Shown: positions 56,605 to 64,000 of the stretch, piece after piece
Layout of the letters: the number at the start of each line of letters is the position of its first letter
Position numbering within the stretch: the stretch's first letter is position 1
NCBI GenBank assembly: GCA_946406115.1
Contig: OX291545.1
Span: 4,960,001 to 5,024,000 of the forward strand
Reading direction: 5' to 3'
DNA: 64,000 bases
Origin: Apoda limacodes
Lineage: Eukaryota > Arthropoda > Insecta > Lepidoptera > Limacodidae
Notes under the pieces: generated by a model
What the model was told of the DNA's origin: nothing
Seen by the model: the letters and a program-made list of their open reading frames with translations, nothing else
Database searches by the model: none
Translations under genes and position numbers: made by a program

Positions 56605-57708
56605 ATTTTTTTTTATACCACTATTGTGGCAAACAAGCACACGGTCCGCCTAATGGTAAGCGGTCACCGTGGCCTATGGACGCTTGTAACAACAGGGGTA
56701 ACACTCGCGCGTTGCCGACCCTTCAAAAATCCAACAACTTCTTTTTTAAAGAACCCCATACTGTAGTCCTTAGAGAAAACCTTGGCAAGGAGCTCATTCC
56801 ACAACCCAAGCGTTTGCGGAAGCAAGTTTCTCTGAAACCGCACTATACGCGACCATTTTGGTTCTAAAGTGTGAGAACGAATTCCCTGCCGATGATGGCG
56901 AGCGGTGTGATGGTAGAAAGTAGCCGTGGGCATCATTTCGAACAAAACCTCAGAACACATCCCATTGTACAAGCGGTAGAACACACACAGGGAGGCAAAG
57001 TCTCTCCTCAGACTTAAGGGTTCGATACGGTAAGTGAGTTTGGGATCGTCGACAATTCTTACAGCCCTTCGTTAAAGTACCGAGTCAAAAGGGCCAAGCT
57101 GGTATCCGGGTGGACCCGCCTAGAGATGGCAGCAGTACTCCATATGGGGCCGAACTTGCAACGTTAAGTACCGCCTCGCTCTGTTGAGTACACCTAGTTA
57201 TTTGGACGCCAGCTTCACCTTGTCTTGCAAATGATCTCGGAACTGAACATCGCTGGAGATGACAACACCCAGGAACCCAATGCTCTTGGAAATGGAGAGG
57301 GGAGTGTTCTGGAATTGTAAGACCACATTTAATGGGGTGTTCTTAGCGATGAACGCGCAGACTTGTGTCTTTGTAGGGTTGAATTGGACCAAGTTTACCC
57401 GTCTCCAGTCAGAGACGTTGGACAGTGTGGTCTCGATTTGAGACACAATTTCTCCGCGGTTTTCCTCCACAATGGAACGAGGGATGTTTGCACGACCCGT
57501 GTAATAAGCGTCTCCAGTGATGTCATCTGCATAGCAATGCATGTTGTTGATGTCCAACAGAGCCTTGCGGGACACCAGCATTAATATCCATGCTATCAGA
57601 GCAACTACCGTCAACTACGGTTCGTATGCGTCTGCCGGACAAAAAGATAGCCACTCGTTTACACAAACCCTCGGGCACTGCATAAGATGGCAACTTCGAT
57701 AGAAGACC
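56605..57708 (-). pseudogene. Copy of the family A LINE, 5' truncated with internal deletion
   Basis: T run at 56605-56614 marks the 3' end. ORF2 pieces include CFYRLYNGMCSEVLFEMMP-like sequence, the NPTKTQVCAFIA segment, CYADDITGDA and GVPQGS. The stretch between GVPQGS and the YADD-flanking LDINN is deleted. It stops near 57708 in the LLSKLPSY region. Confidence 0.9.
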
Positions 57709-57827
57709 GGGTTTCGATGCAAGACTCGTTCGAATGTCTTTGTCGAATAGTCCGTCGACTAGTCGGCTCATCTTCATTCTTTACCGATTTTGTATGCAAA
57801 ATAACATTTGCACGAGGAGTAATTTCT

Positions 57828-57975
57828 TTTAATACCACTAAGTTGGCGAACAAGCTTACGGTCCCGCCGTACCGGTACCGGTTAACGCAGCCTATGGACG
57901 CTTTCAATACTTGTGCCGTCACTCGCACGTTGCCGAACCTACAGAAATCTAATAACTTCATACAATATTTAAAAA
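57828..57975 (-). mobile_element. Second family A LINE 3' tail
   Basis: TTAATACCACTAAGTTGGCG and AGCCTATGGACGCTTTCAAT match the family 3' UTR and last codons. The copy is diverged and has no clear A tract. Confidence 0.75.
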
Positions 57976-58594
57976 ATAATTGAAACGTCACCGTACTGTA
58001 GATTGTGTCACAAAGGACCAAAATAATGTGTTGAGGGTGAGAGCGATTGTTTGAATCCTGAGCGAAGCGAATGATTATAAAGAATAATCTTGAGTGTAGC
58101 TAGGGATTCTAGAGTACGTTGCTTGAGGTTGAATAATTTTGGTACCGTGTGACACACTCTGCTTTTCATCGCCTCTATGAAAAAAAAAGCTTTTAGTAGT
58201 GACGAATATTTATATTTACATATCTAAATTACAAATTTATATTTCTCTTGATTTGTTTAGAAGTAAATTGAAACTACTCGACCACATAAGTCATTTTTCA
58301 TTAATGGGCTAATATTAATAATTAATTTTCTTACATATATTTTGTACTGAATATAATGGCACTTATGACATTGTATAAAAACAATTTTTCTCTGTTGTAA
58401 CTGTTATAAAGGACAAAAAACAAACACACTTTCGCTAATATGACTTGGAACTAATAAAGACCTAACTACCGTTCAGACAAAACATAAAGATCTACAAACA
58501 ACAGCGTTACTAAAATTTGGTAAACGAGAGCTTTGTAACGGTATTATACAATAGTACTGCCAAGGTTCTTTTATACCGTTGTCTGAAATAAGCG
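57976..58594. other. AT-rich spacer
   Basis: No feature recognised. Confidence 0.4.
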
Positions 58595-58666
58595 GGTTGA
58601 GGTTGAGGTTGAGGTTGAGGTTGAGGTTGAGGTTGAGGTTGAGGTTGAGGTTGAGGTTGAGGTTGG
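58595..58666 (+). repeat. Hexanucleotide array (GGTTGA)n, about 12 copies
   Basis: Eleven perfect GGTTGA units from 58595 to 58660 and a final GGTTGG. It is not the insect telomere repeat TTAGG. Confidence 0.95.
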
Positions 58667-58958
58667 GCTCTCACAATTTATGCCCTACACTGAGTACCCA
58701 TTTATCCCGTCCATCTTCTTAAGCCTTGTTGAGATTTCGCACACGATATTAAATTTTGCAAAACAATATGTTTCATACTTTAATTTGACACACTTTTCTC
58801 CCTTCATCGGTAATTATGAATGAGTAATATTACAGGTTTGAAATAACACAATTCAACAATGATATCCAAATACTAACGAACCAAGATAGTTTACCATAAT
58901 ATTTCCTTCTTAAACATCATAAAACATCGTGAACATTGGAGTCTCTAGTATGAAGTAT
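58667..58958. other. AT-rich spacer
   Basis: No feature recognised. Confidence 0.4.
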
Positions 58959-58981
58959 GGGGGGTGGGGGGTGGGGGGTGG
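58959..58981 (+). repeat. G-rich tract, three runs of six G
   Basis: G6-T-G6-T-G6-T-GG, a strong G-quadruplex candidate. Confidence 0.9.
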
Positions 58982-61601
58982 CGTAGCATGTGAAACACGT
59001 TGTACTTTTATGTTATAATAAAATTTTGTAAATGTGATTCGATATATGCTCATATGTAGTCCTAAGAAACAATAAATACAATCATGGTGAGCCTCTATCA
59101 AATAAATATAATGATATTATACGGATCTAAAATGATCCATAATGTTATACGCTCTATTATGATATATGCTCTAAACTGGCTTTTTATTCGAAATATAATA
59201 ATAAGGTCTTATAATACGTCTGAAAATCGAAATCGATAAATTTGCGTTTTCTCTTCGTTTTGAGACCTGAAGAATCGTTTGGCATCATTTTAGAGTGAAA
59301 TCGGTCCAGCGGTTTATTTTTTATCGCTCAAAAACTGTTTTTTTAAATGTTTGGTACCTCAGAACTCCGCTATTTACAAACCAATTAAGAAAATTTTTAC
59401 GTATAGGGAAGTATTAACCCACAGATTGGTCCCATTTTAATTTAGTAAGGATAAGTCCAAGAAAACCAGAGTTATGTGAGAAAATGTTTTCAAGTTGTAT
59501 CATTTTGATTATTATCATTTTGTTTCTGCGTGGCGGAGGCACCACTGTGAATGAGAATAACAAAACAATATACGAAAGAATTATCGCCCACCATTTTTAT
59601 ACGTGCAAACTTATATAGTGCATTTTCTAGTTGTCAACTCGATATTCTAAGGCCGGGTGCACTGCGGGGCGGTGCGGCGTTTCGCGATGAGTATCCTTAA
59701 TCGTAACATATCAGATTTGGTGCGTGCTTTAAATTTCAATTGTATAAAATTTGATAGAGGATTATTAGCTTTAAAATTCACTAAAACCTTACGAGTTGGA
59801 GGTTTTCAGTAAAAATATACATATTTTTATTTTTATGTTGTTTTTTATCGCTAAAAAACTGATTTTTTTAAAGACGCAATAATATTTTTTATGTATAAAT
59901 TCTCAAATATAAAAAAAATATTCTCAAGAGAAGTTGCTGGTGCAGTAGGTACTGGCTACCGAACTATTTTATTTAATTTACAGTTTATTTCTTATTGTAA
60001 TTTATGATCTGGATTATTTACATAAAAAACAGCTGTTTCTAAGTTTGTTTGGTTTGTTTTTGTGGGGTTAAACGGAAAGTGATGTTCAAAACTCTTCTTA
60101 AATAAATAGTACAATGTGCATTAAGGATATGGTATACCCAAGCTAAAGCGTGCCGTTTCGGCCAGTGTACTATTGTAACATACAAAGACACACAGTTCCA
60201 CGTATGATATATAGGCAATAGCACGTGACACGTTGAAAATATCGATTTTCTCGGTTTTTTTGTCGGTATAAAATTCAAATAGTTATTTAGAACTATGAAA
60301 TCAGCAAATTTATGTCATATTAATATATATATATATATATATATTATGAAATAAGAATCAAGAGAATATCATTCTTGGTGTTCCAAACAATTTTAATTAA
60401 AGCTATTAGATAAAAAATAGAGTGTTAGATTTTTTCTAACTGCGTCAAAAAGTGTACTGAAGACTGTAACAAAATTAATAAATTCTTGCAAATTCAACTC
60501 GTTTGGGTATGCCATAATTTAATGTAAGGAGAAAATTACTTACCAGAGAGCCTAAGGCGTAAAGGCCGAAGGCTTTAATGACTCGAGTTTGTAAATTTCT
60601 GTCCGCCGATGACACGCAATGTTTTTCACGATTAATAAATAAAACTTAAGGTCAAAATAAATAAACTAACTAAAAACAATTAAAATGGCAGAAAAACCGG
60701 TATAGAAACAACGCCCCTAGCGGTATCTACAGAATTTATGAATCAAAAAGTATTGGCTGAAGTTAAAAATGGTAGGTACTCGCTTGGCGCATAGTTCATA
60801 TCTTGAACCACAGATGGTGCTTTTAAACATGAATAGATAAAGTACGTAGAGCACGCGTGGTTCACAGGACAGGTCTCGTATGTCCGTATCGCACGTGGGT
60901 TCTGTGAACGCCCACTTTGTCTTTAAGATAGTAATATTTATAAAAAAAATGCCTGTGGGAGTAAATAAGGTGTTAGCACTCGCTGTGGCTGTACGTTATG
61001 ACACTGTTTACGAGTAAATATGAGTTCTTAGAGTATACAAGCCTTTGGTAGGTTCATAAAAACACCTATTTATGCATAAATAAGACAATTCTTACGATAC
61101 TGCATCAAGAGAAGGTAAAAATAATGCCAGTTTTGCACGTGTAGTACTAAAATTGAAAACTCATACATTTTCATAACTCCAAAATTGATATTAATAGTAA
61201 TAATTCTCCTACCATGCATTTTTGTTAAAAAAATGTAAATTATGACGCAGTGCCGAAATGATTGCGCGATTTTAGTTTTAAGTTATAAGTAAGTTTTCCA
61301 CAGATACGAAAATAAAAATATATAAATAGGTTACAATATGATTTAAATAAATAAAAACACTATTATACGACAACAACTAAAATACAACCAATCCTGAATG
61401 TTAATGCTTTGAAACAGGATCATTTAGTTTATTTAAATTGGTACAATCTTGTTCAGTAACAAAGTTGTACCACGTACAAGTTTCATTTCTTTGTAATGGA
61501 ACGAATGAGTCCCGAATACAGAACGGACGAAAATAGCAAATGGTAAAAATTCGCTGACGATATCAAGACGATACTCGGATACACTTACAGAAGATACGTG
61601 A
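58982..61601. other. AT-rich intergenic DNA
   Basis: No gene recognised on either strand. 59650-59690 is a GC-rich patch (CCGGGTGCACTGCGGGGCGG) that resembles a MITE end but has no partner. (TA)n at 60325-60345. 60030-60278 (minus) is an unsupported frame. Confidence 0.4.
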
Positions 61602-61664
61602 CCGGGGTAATTCCCCGCGACCGCTGCCCGGGGTGCTTCCCCGCAACCGCTGCCCGGGGCCGGG
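61602..61664 (+). repeat. 26-bp GC-rich tandem repeat with hairpins
   Basis: CCGGGG starts at 61602, 61628 and 61654. Each of the first two units contains a CGGGGT..TTCCCCG hairpin followed by ACCGCTGC. Confidence 0.85.
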
Positions 61665-61858
61665 ACTGGACTGAACGATTACTGCAGATTGTGATAATGC
61701 TTGTTCCACTATACTCTACACTCTAACGTTAATAAGATTAAAGACATTAAATATTCAATTAATTATTATATTTTTTGCGAATGAGAATTAAATTGAGCAG
61801 TGCAACCTTTGCATTTTAAACAATGAGCGTGGCTAAGGTATTGCACGTTAAAATTTTG
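61665..61858. other. AT-rich spacer
   Basis: Nothing recognised. Confidence 0.4.
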
Positions 61859-62079
61859 TTTTTTTTTATACCACTAAGGTGGCAAAGAAGCTTGCGGTAT
61901 GGCTGATAGTAAGCGATCGCCGTAGCCTATAGACGCTTGCAACACCTCGGACAACACTCGCGGGATCCGACCCTTCAAAAATCTAATAACTTCTTTCTTG
62001 AAGAACTCCATGCTATAGACTGTAGTCCTTAGAGAAAACCTTGGCTGGGAGCTTATTCCACAACTCAAGCGTTCGCTTC
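61859..62079 (-). mobile_element. Family A LINE, 3' end only
   Basis: T run at 61859-61867, then the 3' UTR and last codons of ORF2 (MEFFKKEVIRFLKG). A TATAGACTGTAG insertion near 62012 disturbs the frame. Stops at about 62079. Confidence 0.88.
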
Positions 62080-62288
62080 TCCTTCTTGTTTGCCAATTTT
62101 CATGTTGAATATGCTTTAGTATTAGCACTTAGTAAATACTTTGCAGCATTTAAAAAAAAACAATTGCAATTATCCTAAAATACTAATCACTTATATAGAA
62201 TATTAGTTTATTAGTAGATAAAAGTGTGATCCATACATTCTAGAGATCAGTTAACCCCTTACTATTTCCGAGAGCATTACGATCCTTG
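62080..62288. other. AT-rich spacer
   Basis: Nothing recognised. Confidence 0.4.
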
Positions 62289-62455
62289 TTGTTGACATCT
62301 CAAGCGATTTTAAGTTGAGGGATCATTAGGAAGATAAGATGAAGCTGGCACCCAAAGAACTTGGAGTACACAACAGAGCAAAACAGTACGGGGCAAAAAT
62401 TCCTAAATTAAAAGTCGCAAGTCCGGCCCCATATGTGTGACAATCCACCTGAATT
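62289..62455 (+). pseudogene. Family A LINE fragment from the RT thumb region
   Basis: Plus-strand reading VDISSDFKLRDH, stop, EDKMKLAPKELGVHNRAKQY matches the corresponding part of the copy at 20021 (VDISSDVQFRDH, NRAKQYF). Opposite orientation to its neighbour at 61859. The minus-strand frame at 62326-62532 is a shadow. Confidence 0.8.
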
Positions 62456-63209
62456 GTTACATTTATTCTTCCAAAAATAATTCCTAACAATTTATAACTA
62501 GTATTTTCAAAATATGTACATACTACTGCCATCTTGCCATCACTGAACTAGTAGTTCAGCCACTAGCCGATTAGAGGTGCTAACCTAAATATCCTGACCA
62601 AGGATTTAAACTGCAAATCGCCAAATAAAACAATCAATTTATTCAATCGAGCAATTGAAACCTTATCAGTAAATTACTACAAAACCAACATACCTAAAAT
62701 TTCTTATCTTTATCTATTAATTAAATTTCATTAATGTTCAGACAAAAACTATGCTTTAAAATTATTTTGCCTTGGAACAACAAAGTAGGAATCGGTCGCT
62801 TATCGAATTTTAAGTCTATCGATGAAGCTTCACCCAACCCTAAAAGCTTATTGGGAAGTCTTCACAAGAATTATCGAGAAAAGAACCTAGTTCTTTAATA
62901 AATTGGTAATGCTGGTTCTTTCAAGTAGTTAGGGGAAAACGAAAGAGTGAGATTCTATACATACCAGAACGAGCTGAAGATCCACCTTTTCTTGGATGAC
63001 TGGCTAGTGTTTAAAGACTCATCTGCTGATTTATATGAAGTGTATTTCTAAGTGCAGTGATCGCAAAGCTAAAATATTAAAAATCATACTTAATTTTAAT
63101 TAAATTTTCAAGGATCTCAAGTATTTCTTTAGATATGATTTACATAACATTACCACAAACCTGAAATATAATTACTTATATAGTTAATTATTCTATCAAA
63201 TCACATACT
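62456..63209. other. AT-rich intergenic DNA
   Basis: No gene or repeat border recognised. Confidence 0.4.
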
Positions 63210-64000
63210 TTGACGGATCTTAAGAAAATAAGATTAGTTAAGCCAATTCCAAAAAAAGAAAACCCAGTCGAAATTAAAGACCTAAGACCAATTACTATGT
63301 CCCTCCTGGATGTCAAAAATTTTAGAGAAATATGTAAGTATTCAACTTACTGGGTATGTCAAATCAATCGATTGATCAATCGATCAAAAGCAATCAGGTT
63401 TTAGACAGGGCTATAGCAAAAACTACGGCATTGATAGATGTTGTGGATGACGTGCTTTCATCACTTGATTTTTCTATTGCTATCTAAGCTTTAATTTTTT
63501 GGAATAGAAAAATCAATACCTTAATGGTTTCAGAGCTATTTATGTTATAGATTTCACTTTGTTGAACTATGTGGATCAGATGGATCAATTATGAGGTCTA
63601 AATTACGCTCAGTGCAGAAAGACGTTTCTCAAAGATCTATTCTAGGACCACTTTTATTTATAATTATAGTCCCGATACCACTAAATGTATAATAAACAGC
63701 AATTATCATATGTATACCGATGACAAAGTTACATATTTCCTTCAAAACACAAGACACTGAAACAGCTGTCAGCAAACATAATGCCGATTTGAACCGCATT
63801 GGTCTTCGTCAAATGCTTTAGTGCTTAATCCCGAGAAGTCAAAATAGTTGATTTTTGGATCTAGTGAACAAGTAAAAAATATTGAATGACACAAATTTAC
63901 AATACATATTACGAATAGACCAATTAAGAAAGTCAATTAAGCTCGTAACTTGGGCATTTATTAGACAGTGACTTAATATTTGAAGATCGCGTCATCAAAA
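63210..64000 (+). pseudogene. LINE reverse transcriptase, decayed and running off the window
   Basis: Reads LKKIRLVKPIPKKENPVEIK, DLRPITM, an FRQGYS-like and IDVVDDVLSSLDFSIA segment, then DVSQRSILGPLLFIIIV (for the usual GVPQGSILGPLLF), MYTDDKVTYF (YTDD in place of YADD) and NALVLNPEKSK. Frame changes and stops are frequent. The C-terminal part extends past 64000. It is of the CR1/Jockey group but different from family A. Confidence 0.82.

Larger units (their letters stand above)
56155..57790 (+). mobile_element. hAT element remnant interrupted by family A LINE
   Basis: The left part (56166-56240) is rich in GCCGACTA / AGTCGG words and leads to a BED-finger-like start (next entry). After the LINE insertion, 57738-57770 has CCGTCGACTAGTCGGCTC, similar words in inverted form, so it may be the right end. 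Target duplications were not identified. Confidence 0.45.

Noticed and set aside
58595..58666. Interstitial telomere repeat
   Set aside because: The unit is GGTTGA (six bases), not the insect TTAGG.

Overview
This window looks like nuclear DNA from an insect, most likely a moth or butterfly. It is strongly AT-rich and almost entirely non-coding. It is packed with transposon relics: animal-type LINEs, Tc1-like and hAT DNA elements, and short elements with the Helitron-like ends common in Lepidoptera (a start close to TC-TATACTAATATTATAAA and an end with GGGCGAAGCCG followed by CTAGT or CTGGT). There are no operons, bacterial ribosome-binding sites or CRISPR arrays. The species assignment is inference from repeat style.

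Layout. 1-9 kb: a Tc1-like element with 27-bp inverted ends and a dead transposase, itself split by a hAT MITE; a decayed minus-strand LINE; a 33-copy minisatellite carrying a CACGTG box in every unit; and a second minus-strand LINE relic with a YLDD reverse transcriptase, a zinc knuckle and a nuclease-like tail. 9-20 kb: small LINE fragments, Helitron-like pieces, foldback repeats and a diverged tandem duplication. 20-23.3 kb: the best-preserved element, an endonuclease plus reverse transcriptase LINE whose second ORF is in one frame over about 1050 codons with a single in-frame stop. At least seven further fragments of the same family (called family A here) lie elsewhere in the window, in both orientations. 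23.7-30 kb: a Helitron-like element with a 119-bp internal tandem array, an RTE-type LINE tail, a tRNA-headed SINE-like repeat, further Helitron-like pieces and a second hAT MITE with a perfect 8-bp target duplication.

30.8-33.0 kb holds the only sequence that behaves like a host gene. It has four minus-strand exons joined by GT-AG introns, all in phase 1, giving a 95-residue open frame that starts with ATG and ends at TAA followed by AATAAA. I do not recognise the product. 33-41 kb is mostly unassigned AT-rich DNA with MITE-like inverted repeats and an OTU-type protease fragment. 41-45 kb carries a foldback repeat, an internally deleted LINE and a Jockey-like LINE. 45-64 kb is again repeat-dominated: minisatellites of 23 and 27 bp, a Crypton-like tyrosine recombinase fragment that keeps its start codon, a BED zinc-finger hAT fragment interrupted by family A insertions, G-rich simple repeats, and a further LINE running off the right edge.

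Nothing here amounts to a working multi-gene system. The most useful leads are the four-exon small gene, the CACGTG minisatellite with its seven-unit higher-order pattern, the Crypton-like fragment, and the near-intact LINE.
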